Shown in pieces: positions 8,099-17,197 of a stretch of DNA of 64,000 nt. The translations under genes and the position numbers were made by a program. The notes under the pieces were generated by a model. It ran no database searches and was not told where the DNA came from. It saw only the letters and a program-made list of their open reading frames with translations. This DNA comes from Acidovorax sp. KKS102. Lineage in GTDB: Bacteria > Pseudomonadota > Gammaproteobacteria > Burkholderiales > Burkholderiaceae_C. Position 1 is the stretch's first letter. Each line of letters begins with the position of its first letter. Location: positions 4,402,001 through 4,466,000 of the forward strand of contig NC_018708.1 in the NCBI RefSeq assembly GCF_000302535.1, in the 5' to 3' direction.

Positions 8099-10030
8099 TC
8101 ACTCCACCGTGACGCTCTTGGCCAAGTTCCGGGGCTTGTCCACATCCGTCCCCCGCGCACAGGCCGTGTGGTATGCCAGCAGCTGCAGTGGCACCACGTG
8201 CAGCAGCGGGCTCAATGCGCCATAGTGTTCGGGCATGCGGATCACGTGGATGCCTTCGCTGCTTTCGATGTGGGTGTCGCCGTCGGCCAGCACGTACAGC
8301 ACGCCGGCGCGGGCGCGCACCTCCTGCATGTTGCTCTTCAGCTTTTCCAAGAGGGCGTCGTTAGGCGCCACCGTCACCACCGGCATGGCGCTGGTCACCA
8401 GGGCCAGGGGGCCGTGCTTGAGTTCGCCGGCTGGGTAGGCCTCGGCATGGATGTAGCTGATTTCCTTGAGCTTGAGCGCGCCTTCCAGCGCAATGGGGTA
8501 GTGCAGGCCCCGGCCCAGGAAGAGCGCGTTTTCCATGCGCGCAAAGTCTTCGGCCCAGCTGATGAGCTGGGGTTCGAGCGCCAGCACGGCCTGCAGGGCC
8601 ACGGGCAGGTGGCGCATGGCCTTGAGGTGGGCGGCCTCCTGCTCTTCACTCAGGCGGCCCTTGCTCTGCGCCAGGGCCAGCGTCAACAAGAACAGGCCTG
8701 CCAGCTGCGTGGTGAAGGCCTTGGTGCTGGCCACGCCAATCTCGACCCCAGCGCGGGTGATGTAGGCCAACTTGCATTCGCGCACCATGGCGCTGGTGGC
8801 GACGTTGCAGATGGTGAGTGTGTGGTGCATGCCCAACGACTGCGCATGGCGCAGTGCCGCCAGGGTGTCGGCGGTTTCGCCGCTTTGGCTGATGGTGACG
8901 ACCAGTGTGCGCGGGTTGGGCACGCTGGTGCGGTAGCGGTATTCGCTGGCCACTTCGACCTGGGTGGGGATGCCGGCGATTTCTTCGAGCCAGTATTTGG
9001 CGGTGCAGCCACTGTAGTAGCTGGTGCCGCAGGCCAGGATCAAGACGTTGTCGATTTCCTTGAACACGCGCCAAGCAGCAGCGCCGGGCTCACCATGCTG
9101 GCCCGCACCATCAAACAGCTCGGGCACGATGCCGGCCAGGCCTTCCAGCGTGTCGGCAATCGCGCGGGGCTGCTCGAAGATTTCCTTTTGCATGTAGTGG
9201 CGATACGGCCCCAGCTCGGCAGCGCCGCTGTGGGCCTGCACGGTGCGCACGGGGCGCTGCCCGGTGGTTAGCGCATTGCCGTCCTTGCCCACGATCCAGT
9301 AGCGGCCCAGTTGCAGGTCCACCAGGTCGCCCTCTTCCAGATAGACGATCTGGTCGGTGACCCCCGCCAGGGCCATGGCGTCGCTGGCCAGAAAGTGCTC
9401 GCGCGATGACGAGGCGCCGGTGGCGTCCTTGCCCACGCCCAGGATCAACGGAGACCCCGCACGTGCCCCCACCACGCGGTGGGGTTCGTCCTTGTGCATG
9501 ACCGCGATGGCATAGGCACCATGCAGTTCGGCCACGGTGGCCCGCACGGCGTCGAACAGGTCGCCGCTGTAATGGCTGTCCACCAGGTGGGCAATGACCT
9601 CGGTGTCGGTCTGGCTTGCAAACACGTAGCCACGAGCCTGCAGGCGGGCGCGCAGTTCTTCGTGGTTCTCGATGATGCCGTTGTGTACCAGCGCCACCCG
9701 GCCTGCGGCGTGCGCATGGGCGTCCGCGCCCGTGCCGTGGCTGAAATGCGGGTGGGCGTTGTGCACGGCGGGCGCGCCGTGGGTGGCCCAGCGGGTGTGG
9801 GCGATGCCGGTGGCGCCGTCGATGTGCTCGGTGCTCACCTGCTCCAGCAGCTCGGCCACGCGGGCGGTGCTGCGGGCGCGCTGCAGGCCGGCAGGGCGCG
9901 TGGCGTCGAGACTGGACGCATGCACGGCCACGCCGCAGGAGTCATAGCCCCGGTATTCAAGCCGCTGCAGGCCCCGCACGAGGATGGGAACGATGTTGCG
10001 CGTGGAGACTGCGCCGACGATGCCGCACAT
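8099..10030 (-). CDS. glmS: Glutamine-fructose-6-phosphate aminotransferase (isomerizing)
   Basis: A 643-residue enzyme making glucosamine-6-phosphate from fructose-6-phosphate and glutamine, the first step of UDP-GlcNAc synthesis. The N-terminal glutaminase starts MCGIVGAVS with catalytic C2. Two SIS domains follow ([30 protein letters not shown]) and the end is [12 protein letters not shown]. It is about 35 residues longer than the Escherichia coli enzyme, mainly through a His/Ala-rich loop near residue 100 and a loop near 210. It is divergent from an lrp-type gene across a 144-bp AT-rich gap. glmU lies 2.8 kb away, so two UDP-GlcNAc genes share the neighbourhood but not an operon. Confidence 0.97.
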   Translation of the reverse strand: MCGIVGAVSTRNIVPILVRGLQRLEYRGYDSCGVAVHASSLDATRPAGLQRARSTARVAELLEQVSTEHIDGATGIAHTRWATHGAPAVHNAHPHFSHGTGADAHAHAAGRVALVHNGIIENHEELRARLQARGYVFASQTDTEVIAHLVDSHYSGDLFDAVRATVAELHGAYAIAVMHKDEPHRVVGARAGSPLILGVGKDATGASSSREHFLASDAMALAGVTDQIVYLEEGDLVDLQLGRYWIVGKDGNALTTGQRPVRTVQAHSGAAELGPYRHYMQKEIFEQPRAIADTLEGLAGIVPELFDGAGQHGEPGAAAWRVFKEIDNVLILACGTSYYSGCTAKYWLEEIAGIPTQVEVASEYRYRTSVPNPRTLVVTISQSGETADTLAALRHAQSLGMHHTLTICNVATSAMVRECKLAYITRAGVEIGVASTKAFTTQLAGLFLLTLALAQSKGRLSEEQEAAHLKAMRHLPVALQAVLALEPQLISWAEDFARMENALFLGRGLHYPIALEGALKLKEISYIHAEAYPAGELKHGPLALVTSAMPVVTVAPNDALLEKLKSNMQEVRARAGVLYVLADGDTHIESSEGIHVIRMPEHYGALSPLLHVVPLQLLAYHTACARGTDVDKPRNLAKSVTVE

Positions 10031-10079
10031 GGTGGTTGCCTTTGGTTGGAATGTGATGGGATGCGGCGATGGTAGGCAG

Positions 10080-10174
10080 CGTCAAAAAAAATTATTGATT
10101 GATTTTTAGAAAAATATGAACTTTAATTTCACCAATCATCAATGATGAAATTTTTGTTCATTTTCTGATTTTTA
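10080..10174. promoter_or_regulatory. AT-rich divergent promoter region of glmS and lrp with a palindrome
   Basis: About 95 bp of strongly AT-rich DNA (A and T tracts at 10084-10090 and 10105-10116) in an otherwise GC-rich region. It contains the 13-bp palindrome TCATC-AAT-GATGA at 10136-10148, 26 bp before the lrp start. Lrp-family proteins favour curved AT-rich DNA with such imperfect palindromes, so this may be the autoregulatory site; it could also affect glmS. Inferred from position and base composition. Confidence 0.4.
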
Positions 10175-10663
10175 ATGGAATCCATACCACTCGATGCCAT
10201 TGATTTGCAACTGCTCAACCTGTTGCAGACCGATGCCGCGCAAAGCAACCAGGCCCTGGCCGAACAGGTGCACGTGTCGCCCCCCACCTGCCTGCGCCGC
10301 GTCAAGCGCCTGCACGATGCGGGACTGATCGAGCGGCAGGTGGCCATCCTGCAGCCCGACCGGCTGGCTGCCCTGCAAGGCCACGGGCTGGCGTGCATCG
10401 TGGAGGTGTCGCTGGACCGCCAGGGGGCCGAGCAACTCGACGCCTTCGAAGCCCGCGCCGTGCAGGAGGCCGCTGTGCAGCAGTGCTGGCGCGTCTCCCC
10501 CGGACCCGACTTTGTGCTGGTAGTGCACACACGGGACATGCCGGGCTACCTGGCGCTGTCGCAGCGGCTGCTCACCGGCGACGCCAACGTGCGCAATGTG
10601 AAGGCGTTCTTTGCAACCCGCCGGGCCAAATTTGAGACCAAAGTGCCGGTAGCGCTAGACTGA
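10175..10663 (+). CDS. Lrp/AsnC-family transcriptional regulator
   Basis: A 162-residue regulator. An AsnC-type helix-turn-helix (LDAIDLQLLNLLQTDAAQSNQALAEQVHVSPPTCLRRVKRL) is followed by an AsnC ligand-binding ferredoxin-like domain (residues about 75-150). Divergent from glmS. The last ten codons and the stop codon (FETKVPVALD-stop) fall inside a copy of the dispersed 60-bp repeat, so the C-terminus of this protein was probably created by repeat insertion. The ligand is not predictable. Confidence 0.9.
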   Translation: MESIPLDAIDLQLLNLLQTDAAQSNQALAEQVHVSPPTCLRRVKRLHDAGLIERQVAILQPDRLAALQGHGLACIVEVSLDRQGAEQLDAFEARAVQEAAVQQCWRVSPGPDFVLVVHTRDMPGYLALSQRLLTGDANVRNVKAFFATRRAKFETKVPVALD

Positions 10664-10693
10664 TATACGCTGGCCGCTATCAATTTATTAGCA
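10631..10693 (+). repeat. Dispersed 60-bp element, copy A (3' end of lrp)
   Basis: Contains the family core GGTAGCGCTAG followed by GCTATCAATTTATTAGCA. The first half encodes the C-terminus of the upstream regulator and its stop codon; the second half is non-coding. Orientation is the one called forward here. Confidence 0.8.
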
Positions 10694-10884
10694 AAACCAC
10701 CTGCATCCTCAACAGCGCCCTCTCACCACCTCGCCCCTCAGCCCCCCCTGACAGGCCCGGCAGCACATCCCACCACCCAGCAACGTCATCCATGCGACTG
10801 ATGGGAATGGACCACGGTCATTTCTTGCTGGTATCGCCTGACCGGGCGTTGTAAGCTCCCCCGCACTTTCAACCTACCTGGCCG

Positions 10885-11979
10885 GTGGATGCCCCCGTGG
10901 CAGCACCGCCCTTCTCCAACACCCCCATGCCGACGCCCCGCCGCCAGATGCCCCGCCGCATCTACCCCTTGCGCATCCTGGGCATGGGGCTGGGCGGCAT
11001 GGTGGTGGCGACGGTGCTGTGGGAGCGGCAAGCATCCCCCCTGGCCTGGACGGTGCTGCTGCTGGCCACGCTGGTGTGGCCGCACGTGGCCTACCTGCTC
11101 ACGCGCCGCGCCGCCGACCCGTACGCCGCCGAGGTGCGCAACCTGCTCATCGACTCGGCGCTGGTCGCCGCGCTGGTGCCGCTGATGCATTTCAACCTGC
11201 TGCCCAGCGTGATGCTGCTCACCCTGACCATGGTGGACAAGATCACCACCGGCATCCGGGGACTGTGGGTGCGCGCCCTGTGGGTGATGCTGGCGGCCGG
11301 TGTGGCCAGCACTGCGGTCATGGGGCTGCACTGGGCGCCCGAGACCTCCATGCGCGTGATGGTGGCCTGCCTGCCGGTGATGTCGCTGCACACGCTGTCG
11401 GTCAGCGCCGTGAGTTACCAGCTCATCCGGCAGTCTGCGCGCCAGAACCAGATGCTGGACGAACTGCGCCGTGTGGACGCGCTGACCGGCCTGTTCGGGC
11501 GCGGCCACTGGCAAGAGCAGGCAGAGGCCGCGCTGCGCCGCCACCACACCACCGACGAGCCCGCCTGCATGCTGATGCTGGACATCGACCATTTCAAGGA
11601 GATCAACGACGCTTACGGCCACACTGTGGGTGATGAGGTCATCCGCGCACTGGCGCATGTGGTGCGAGGCAATGTGCGCGCCGGTGACTGCGCGGGGCGC
11701 TACGGCGGAGACGAGTTCGCCATCGTGCTGCCCGGCATGCATGCGCGCGACGCCCTGGCCATTGCCCAGCGCATCCGCGAGCAGACCGAAGGCGTGCGCC
11801 TGCGCAGCCTGCCCGAACTGCGCATCACCAGCAGCATCGGCGTGGCCCCGGCCGACCACCGCCACAGCAGCCTGCGCGCGTGGATCGACGCGGCCGATGC
11901 GGCGCTGTACGTCGCCAAAAACGGCGGACGCAATCAGGTGGCGGGGTGCATGGAACCGACGCTGGTGCCGGCGGTGTAG
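10885..11979 (+). CDS. MASE2-type membrane diguanylate cyclase (GGDEF)
   Basis: A protein of 364 residues if the GTG at 10885 is used; ATG codons at 10927 and 10948 are equally possible because no clear Shine-Dalgarno is visible. RRIYPLRILGMGLGGMVVA begins a MASE2-like membrane domain with about five hydrophobic segments (residues 25-180), as in AdrA-type cyclases. The GGDEF domain (about 195-355) has RYGGDEFAIVLP and an intact I-site (RAGD, five residues upstream). It should therefore produce cyclic di-GMP at the inner membrane. It converges with the histidine kinase gene (stops 21 bp apart). Confidence 0.88.
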   Translation: MDAPVAAPPFSNTPMPTPRRQMPRRIYPLRILGMGLGGMVVATVLWERQASPLAWTVLLLATLVWPHVAYLLTRRAADPYAAEVRNLLIDSALVAALVPLMHFNLLPSVMLLTLTMVDKITTGIRGLWVRALWVMLAAGVASTAVMGLHWAPETSMRVMVACLPVMSLHTLSVSAVSYQLIRQSARQNQMLDELRRVDALTGLFGRGHWQEQAEAALRRHHTTDEPACMLMLDIDHFKEINDAYGHTVGDEVIRALAHVVRGNVRAGDCAGRYGGDEFAIVLPGMHARDALAIAQRIREQTEGVRLRSLPELRITSSIGVAPADHRHSSLRAWIDAADAALYVAKNGGRNQVAGCMEPTLVPAV

Positions 11980-12000
11980 CCACCAGCACTGCGTTCAGGT

Positions 12001-12822
12001 TCAGGACTCGTCGGCGGCAACTGCAGGATTCACCGGCCACTGCACCCGCACCGTGCAACCCGCGCCCGGCACCGCCGTCGCGCTGACCTCTGCGCCGTGG
12101 CGCTGTGCAATGGCGCGGCACAGCGCGAGCCCCGTGCCCACCCCCTCGAACTCCGTCTCGCGGTGCAGGCGCTGGAACACGCCGAACAAGCTGCCCGCGC
12201 GCGCCGGGTCAAAGCCCACGCCGTTGTCCTGCGCGGTGAAGGCGATCTGGCCTGCGGGTGCCGCGTCCGCCAACACCGTGATGCACGGGTGCGCCACGGA
12301 GCGCGTGAACTTGAGGGCGTTGCCCAGCAGTTGCACCAGCAGATCCTGCAGCAGCGTCGGGTCGGCCCACAGCGTGGGCAAATCGGTGCCCACCCGCCAT
12401 TCCACCGCGCGTCCGGCCTCGGCCGGGGCCAGCGTGGCGCGCGCCTGGGCAACGGCATCGGCCAGCGGCACGGGCTGCAGGCGCAGCGGCGCACGGCTAG
12501 CACGCACCAGGGCGTGCAGGCCGTCGATCATGAGCCCCATGCGGCGGGCGGACTGGTCCATGGTGGCGAGGAAGCCCAGGGCCTCTTGCACCTCGGCGCC
12601 CTGCACCACCTCGGGCGGCAGGTCGCCCAGTACCTCGCGCACCAGCGTGCCGTATGACGTCACATGCCGCAGCGGCGCACGCAGGTCGTGCGAGACGGCG
12701 CGCAAGAACTCCTCCTGCGCAGCCGCCATGTCGGCCACCTGCTGCTGGCTGCGGGCCAGTTCGGCGCGCAATCCCTGCAATTGCTGCAGCTCGTGATCGA
12801 TGCTGGCGTCTGGGGCGCTCAT
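12001..12822 (-). CDS. Soluble sensor histidine kinase, coupled to glmU
   Basis: A 273-residue HisKA/HATPase kinase with no membrane or recognisable sensor domain. A short coiled-coil-like N-terminus (residues 8-40) leads to the H-box SHDLRAPLRH with phospho-accepting H45. The N-box is LGNALKF, with DNGVGFD and GVGTGLALC glycine boxes. Its ATG overlaps the glmU stop (ATGA at 12819-12822), so translation is coupled to glmU. No response regulator gene lies nearby. The N-terminus resembles the kinase half of phytochrome- or PAS-linked kinases, so an upstream partner protein may provide sensing. Confidence 0.85.
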   Translation of the reverse strand: MSAPDASIDHELQQLQGLRAELARSQQQVADMAAAQEEFLRAVSHDLRAPLRHVTSYGTLVREVLGDLPPEVVQGAEVQEALGFLATMDQSARRMGLMIDGLHALVRASRAPLRLQPVPLADAVAQARATLAPAEAGRAVEWRVGTDLPTLWADPTLLQDLLVQLLGNALKFTRSVAHPCITVLADAAPAGQIAFTAQDNGVGFDPARAGSLFGVFQRLHRETEFEGVGTGLALCRAIAQRHGAEVSATAVPGAGCTVRVQWPVNPAVAADES

Positions 12823-14249
12823 GGCTTGGGTTGTTTGGTGGGGCGAGCCCAATTCGCAATGCTGATTTGCTTGCCCCGCGCCACGCTCAGCGCGCCGGGC
12901 GCCGTGCTCTTGGTGATGGTGCTGCCGCCGCCTACCGTACCGCCAGCGCCAATGGTCACGGGCGCCACCAGCACGCAGTTGCTGCCCACATGCACGTCGG
13001 CCTCGATCACCGTGCGGTGCTTGTTCGCGCCGTCGTAGTTGGCGGTGATGCTGCCCGCGCCGTAGTTCACGCGTTCGCCCACCGTGGCATCGCCCAGGTA
13101 GGCCAGGTGGTTGGCCTTGGCGCCGTCGGCCAGCGTGCTGTTCTTCACTTCCACAAAGTTGCCGATGTGCACTTCGCGGCCCAGTTGGGCGCCAGGGCGC
13201 AGGCGGGCAAAGGGGCCAATCAGCGCGCCCTCGCCCACCGTGGCACCAGCCTTTTCGCCGTCGATGTGGGTATAGGGGTGGATCACTGCGCCCGCTGCGA
13301 TGCGCGCGTTGGCGATGCAGCAGTTGGCGCCAATGCTCACACCCTCGCCCAGCTCCACGCGGCCGGTGAAGACGCAATTCACGTCAATCTCCACGTCCTG
13401 GCCGCAGACCAGTTCGCCGCGCACGCCGGTGCGGGTGTCGTCGCGCAGGTCAAAGCGGGCCGGGTCGGCCAGGCGCACACCTTGCTCCATCAGCGCGCGG
13501 GCCTGACGCAGTTGGTGGGCACGCTCCAACTCGGCCAGTTGCAGCGGGCTGTTGACGCCCGCCACCTGCAGCGCGTCGGTGATGCGGTGGGCCACCACGG
13601 GCACGCCGTCGGCCACGGCCATGGCGACGATGTCGGTGAGGTAGTACTCGCCCTGGGCGTTGTTATTGGTCAGCCGCGCCAGCCAGGGCGTGAGCCGCCG
13701 CGCGGGCACGGCCATGATGCCGCTGTAGACCTCGGTGATAGCGCGCTGGTCTTCGGTGGCGTCCTTGTGCTCGACGATGCCTTGCACGGCGCCGTCGGCG
13801 TTGCGCACGATGCGGCCGTAGCCCGTGGGGTCGGGCAGGGTCACCGTCAGCAGGGCCAGCTTGTCGCCTTCGCTGACCGCCACCAGCGCGCGCAGGGTGT
13901 CGGCCTGCGTCAGCGGCACATCCCCCGACAGCACCACGGCCGTGCCGTCGTCCCGCAGGTGGGGCACGGCTTGCTGCACGGCATGGCCGGTGCCCAGTTG
14001 TGGCTCCTGCCGCACGAATTTCAAGTCAAAAGTGCTGGTAGCGCTAGTCGCGCTTGCGGTAGCTGCTTCTACTTCTGTAGCACCATGGCCGGTGATGACG
14101 ATGGCGCTGCGGGCCTGCAGGTGTGCAGCCTGGTCCAGCACATGGTGCAGCAGCGGGCGCCCGGCCAGGCGCTGCAGCACTTTGGGGATGCGGCTTTTCA
14201 TGCGCGTGCCTTTGCCGGCCGCCATGATGAGGATGTCGATTGGGGTCAT
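12819..14249 (-). CDS. glmU: Bifunctional GlmU (GlcNAc-1-P uridyltransferase / GlcN-1-P acetyltransferase)
   Basis: A 476-residue enzyme for the last two steps of UDP-GlcNAc synthesis. The N-terminal pyrophosphorylase starts MTPIDILIMAAGKGTRMKS; EPQLGTGHA and the left-handed beta-helix acetyltransferase follow, with GEGALIGPFARLRPGAQLG and YDGANKHRTVIE. The ATG at 14249 is chosen because the longer frame adds nine residues that do not look like GlmU. Residues after GHGATEVE are unusual: [18 protein letters not shown] is encoded by a copy of the dispersed repeat. It adds roughly seven residues compared with betaproteobacterial GlmU as I remember it, in a loop near the active site. The reading frame stays intact. 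Confidence 0.96.
   Translation of the reverse strand: MTPIDILIMAAGKGTRMKSRIPKVLQRLAGRPLLHHVLDQAAHLQARSAIVITGHGATEVEAATASATSATSTFDLKFVRQEPQLGTGHAVQQAVPHLRDDGTAVVLSGDVPLTQADTLRALVAVSEGDKLALLTVTLPDPTGYGRIVRNADGAVQGIVEHKDATEDQRAITEVYSGIMAVPARRLTPWLARLTNNNAQGEYYLTDIVAMAVADGVPVVAHRITDALQVAGVNSPLQLAELERAHQLRQARALMEQGVRLADPARFDLRDDTRTGVRGELVCGQDVEIDVNCVFTGRVELGEGVSIGANCCIANARIAAGAVIHPYTHIDGEKAGATVGEGALIGPFARLRPGAQLGREVHIGNFVEVKNSTLADGAKANHLAYLGDATVGERVNYGAGSITANYDGANKHRTVIEADVHVGSNCVLVAPVTIGAGGTVGGGSTITKSTAPGALSVARGKQISIANWARPTKQPKP
14019..14083 (+). repeat. Dispersed 60-bp element, copy B (in frame inside glmU)
   Basis: TCAAGTCAAAAGTGCTGGTA then GCGCTAGTCG, ending AGCTGCTTC and TGTAGCA, matches the family along its length, though the second half has drifted. 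It is read antisense as coding sequence for glmU without a stop. Confidence 0.7.
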
Positions 14250-14327
14250 GAAAATGGAAGGGGGGTTGCGCGGCACAAGCCCGGCGCGCGGGCATTGACT
14301 GGATTATCGGCTGCGGCCTACGGGGCG

Positions 14328-14396
14328 CAAAATGCTACATAAACAATAGCTTTCAGCGCATGATTGACAGGCGCTTGCGGCCTATTTGAACCAAAA
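14328..14396 (-). repeat. Dispersed 60-bp element, copy C (between glmU and crp)
   Basis: Reverse-oriented copy: on the minus strand it reads GGTTCAAATAGGCCGCAAGC, then GCGCTGAAAGCTATTGTTTA and TGTAGCATT. It fills much of the 154-bp gap between the glmU start and the stop of the Crp/Fnr gene. Confidence 0.75.
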
Positions 14397-14403
14397 CCTG
14401 GCG

Positions 14404-15159
14404 CTACAACAGCGGCATCAGCCGGGGTGGCGTGTCGTAGTACTCGGCAATGCGCGCCAGCGCGCGGGTGTTGAGCAGGCGCAGCCGCCCGTTTTTCAGC
14501 TCGTGCAGGCCCAGCTGGGCCAGGCGCCGCAGCGTCTTGTTGGTGTGCACCAGCGACAGCCCGAGCGCATCGGCAATGTGCTGCTGGTTGAGCGGAAAGC
14601 CCACCGACCCGTCTTCCACCAGCCCGATGCGGTCGAGCCGCCGGTACAGGTGCATCAGCAGCATGGCCACGCGCTCGGTGGCGTTGCGGCGGCCGGCGGT
14701 GAGCAGGTTGTCGTCCACATGGCCCTCCTCGTGCGCCGACAGCCAGGTGATGTCGTAGCCCAGGCGGGGGTGTTCGCGGAACAGCGCCCACAGGCTGTCG
14801 TTCTGGAACACGCACAGCGAGCAGTCGGTCAGCGCCTCGATGCCGTGCGCCGATACATCGCCAAACTCCTGCTGCAACCCGACCAGATCGCCGGGCAGCA
14901 AGAAGTTGAGGATCTGGCGGCGCCCGTCGCTCAGCGTCTTGTAGCGAAACGCCCAGCCGGAATACAGCGTGAACAGCTTGGCGTTGGTCTGGTTCTCGCG
15001 CACCAGCGCACCGCCGGCTTCCACCGCCATGGTCTCGCTGCGAAAGCCCTGGATGAAGTCCAGCACCTCCGGCTTCACGGCGGTGAATGCACCGGTCTTG
15101 CGCAGCCGGCAATTGGTGCAGGCCGGAGGACAGACATGGGCGGGCAAGGTGGCGTTCAT
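14404..15159 (-). CDS. Crp/Fnr-family transcriptional regulator with partial Fnr cysteine set
   Basis: A 251-residue regulator: a cyclic-nucleotide-binding fold (about 30-145) and a Crp-type helix-turn-helix (IADALGLSLVHTNKTLRRL, near 195-215). The N-terminus has C10, C14 and C17 (VCPPACTNCRLR), in the C-x3-C-x2-C spacing of E. coli Fnr C16/C20/C23. C116 in DCSLCVFQ aligns with Fnr C122. The Fnr ligand C29 has no counterpart, although C10 or C113 could replace it. An oxygen- or redox-sensing iron-sulfur centre is therefore possible but unproven. Divergent from a BLUF photoreceptor gene. Confidence 0.85.
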   Translation of the reverse strand: MNATLPAHVCPPACTNCRLRKTGAFTAVKPEVLDFIQGFRSETMAVEAGGALVRENQTNAKLFTLYSGWAFRYKTLSDGRRQILNFLLPGDLVGLQQEFGDVSAHGIEALTDCSLCVFQNDSLWALFREHPRLGYDITWLSAHEEGHVDDNLLTAGRRNATERVAMLLMHLYRRLDRIGLVEDGSVGFPLNQQHIADALGLSLVHTNKTLRRLAQLGLHELKNGRLRLLNTRALARIAEYYDTPPRLMPLL

Positions 15160-15297
15160 GAAGGAGCGATTCTAGGGACGGGAATCATGCCGAAACAGCT
15201 CGTTGCAACAAAGCTGCACGCGATGTGCCATCGCTGTCGCCTCTATGTCTTTTGACATTGCGCGGGCACCTTGCGCCCCCTACATTGGGCTGCATCT

Positions 15298-15696
15298 ATG
15301 AATCTATCCCCCGCCCTGTATGAGGTGCTCTACGTGAGCACCATCGCCCCCGATCAACCGCTGAGCGTGGTGGCCGAAATTGCGGGGCGCGCGCGCTTTG
15401 TGAATGCCGAACTGGACATCACGGGCCTGCTGATCTTTGACGGACAGCGCTTTTGCCAGCAGCTGGAGGGCCCGCAAAAAGCCGTGCTCAAGCTCATCGA
15501 GCGCATCCGCAACGACCCCCGCCACATCAACGTGGAAGTGCTGCACCACGGCCCCCTGGCGGGGCGGCGATTCCAGCACTTCAGCCTGGCGTTCAGCACC
15601 GTCGAAGACGTGGACGCACTGGCCCGCATGGAGCTGCTGGATGGCGACGCGGCGCTCGCCGCGTTCGAGGCCGTGCGGGGCGAGCTGGTGCTCTGA
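15298..15696 (+). CDS. BLUF-domain blue-light photoreceptor
   Basis: A 132-residue protein consisting of a single BLUF domain that would bind FAD. Photocycle residues can be placed by alignment with AppA: Y12 (LYEVLYVS), N36 (ARFVNAELDITGLL) and Q54 (FCQQLEG). There is no fused output domain, so it should act through a partner. It shares a divergent 138-bp promoter region with the Crp/Fnr regulator; an ATG at 15298 is preferred over a TTG at 15271. Followed by a hairpin repeat that separates it from the convergent synthase. Confidence 0.9.
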   Translation: MNLSPALYEVLYVSTIAPDQPLSVVAEIAGRARFVNAELDITGLLIFDGQRFCQQLEGPQKAVLKLIERIRNDPRHINVEVLHHGPLAGRRFQHFSLAFSTVEDVDALARMELLDGDAALAAFEAVRGELVL

Positions 15697-15723
15697 CACG
15701 CAGCCTCGCACCGCTTTCAACTA

Positions 15724-15837
15724 AGAGCGGCTACCAAAACTCAGCGAAGCGGTTCTGGCTAGGCGCTGTGTCGCAGGCAGTACGAGCAGTACGACAAGAC
15801 ACAGCAACGACGCCAGAAGAGTTTTGTTAGCCGCTCT
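15724..15837. repeat. 114-bp imperfect palindrome, family 2 copy 1
   Basis: The ends are perfect 10-bp inverted repeats, AGAGCGGCTA and TAGCCGCTCT. Inside, AAAACTC, TTCTGGC, GCTGTGTC and GTAC on the left pair with GTAC, GACACAGC, GCCAGAA and GAGTTTT on the right, so the whole element folds as one long hairpin. It sits exactly between two convergent genes, where it could terminate both. A second copy is at 43323-43434. Confidence 0.85.
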
Positions 15838-15846
15838 AAACCCTTC

Positions 15847-17112
15847 CTAGGTCCAGCGCCGCAGGATCAGCGTAGCGTTGACGCCGCCAAACCCAAACCC
15901 GTTGAGCATGGCGTGCGTAAGCGCCATGGGCCGGGGCCGCAGCGCGACCAGGTCCAGCCCCTCGGCCAACGCATCGGGCTGGTGCAGGTTCAGCGTGCCG
16001 GGCACCACCTGGTCGCGCAGCGCCAGCGTCGTGAAGATGGCGGCCACCGCGCCTGCTGCGCCCAGCAGGTGCCCGGTGGCCGACTTGGTGGAGCTGATGG
16101 CCACCGGCGCGTTCGCACCAAACACCCGCCGGATGGCGGCCAGCTCGCCCCGGTCGCCCACGCCGGTGGAGGTGGCGTGCGCGTTCAGGTGCTGCACGTC
16201 CTGGGCCGTGAGGCCCGCCTGCGCCAGCGCGGCCTGCATGCTGCGCGCGGCGCCGTCACCGTCTTCGGGGCCGGAGGTGATGTGATACGCGTCGGCCGAC
16301 GTGCCGTAGCCCACCAGCTCGGCCAGCGGCGTGGCGCCGCGCGCCAGCGCGTGGTCCAGCGCCTCGATCACCAGCATGCCAGCGCCTTCGCCCATCACAA
16401 AGCCGTCGCGCTGCGCATCGAACGGGCGTGAGGCCTGCTCGGGTGTGTCATTGAACGCTGTGCCCAATGCCTTGGCCGCTGCAAAGCCGCCCAGGCTCAC
16501 GCGGTCGATGGCAGCCTCGCTGCCCCCGCACACGGCCACATCGGACTCGCCGCTGCGGATCAGGCGCGCGGCGTCGCCAATCGCCTGCACGCTGGCGGCG
16601 CACGCGGTGACGGGTGCGCCCAGCGGCCCTTTCAGCCCGTGGCGGATCGACACCTGCCCCGCCGCCAAATTGACCAGGAACGACGGCACCGTGAACGGCG
16701 ACAGCCGCTGCGGCCCGCGCGTGTCCGTGGTGCGCACCGCCTCGGCAATCGCGCCGAAGCCGCCGATGCCCGAGGCGATGACCGTGGAGGTGCGCTCACG
16801 CGCCCGCTCGTCGGCTGGCGGCCAGCCTGCCTGGGCCAGCGCCTGTTGCGCAGCGCCCAGGGCAAAGGGGATGAAGCGGTCCATCTTGCGCTGGTCCTTG
16901 GACGAGACGATAGCGTCCACATCCCAGCCGCCCTCGGGGTCTTGCGTCACGTCGGGCACCTGCCCCGCGACCCTGGCAGCGATGCCCTCGGTCACCGCGT
17001 CCGACAGGCGCGACAGGCCGGAGCGCCCGGCCAGCAGGCGCTGCCAGGCCAGCTCCACGCTACAGCCCAACGGCGACACCAGGCCCATGCCCGTGACCAC
17101 CACGCGGCGCAT
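15847..17112 (-). CDS. Beta-ketoacyl-ACP synthase, FabF-like
   Basis: A 421-residue thiolase-fold condensing enzyme. The catalytic set is complete: C171 (VTACAASVQ), H312 (LNAHATSTGVGD), K343 and H348 (KSATGHLLGAAG). FVMGEGAGMLVIEALD and NGFGFGGVNATLIL are also typical of FabF. It stands alone, without acpP or fabD, and is divergent from a TetR gene with a palindromic operator. It is therefore more likely an accessory, inducible synthase than the housekeeping FabF. Confidence 0.92.
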   Translation of the reverse strand: MRRVVVTGMGLVSPLGCSVELAWQRLLAGRSGLSRLSDAVTEGIAARVAGQVPDVTQDPEGGWDVDAIVSSKDQRKMDRFIPFALGAAQQALAQAGWPPADERARERTSTVIASGIGGFGAIAEAVRTTDTRGPQRLSPFTVPSFLVNLAAGQVSIRHGLKGPLGAPVTACAASVQAIGDAARLIRSGESDVAVCGGSEAAIDRVSLGGFAAAKALGTAFNDTPEQASRPFDAQRDGFVMGEGAGMLVIEALDHALARGATPLAELVGYGTSADAYHITSGPEDGDGAARSMQAALAQAGLTAQDVQHLNAHATSTGVGDRGELAAIRRVFGANAPVAISSTKSATGHLLGAAGAVAAIFTTLALRDQVVPGTLNLHQPDALAEGLDLVALRPRPMALTHAMLNGFGFGGVNATLILRRWT

Positions 17113-17197
17113 CAGGCCACTCCCTTGTTGCTACACACACCACTTGCTTTTTGCATGGATTCACCTCGTCAGACATTTGGGTGCAGCGGTTCTGCAC

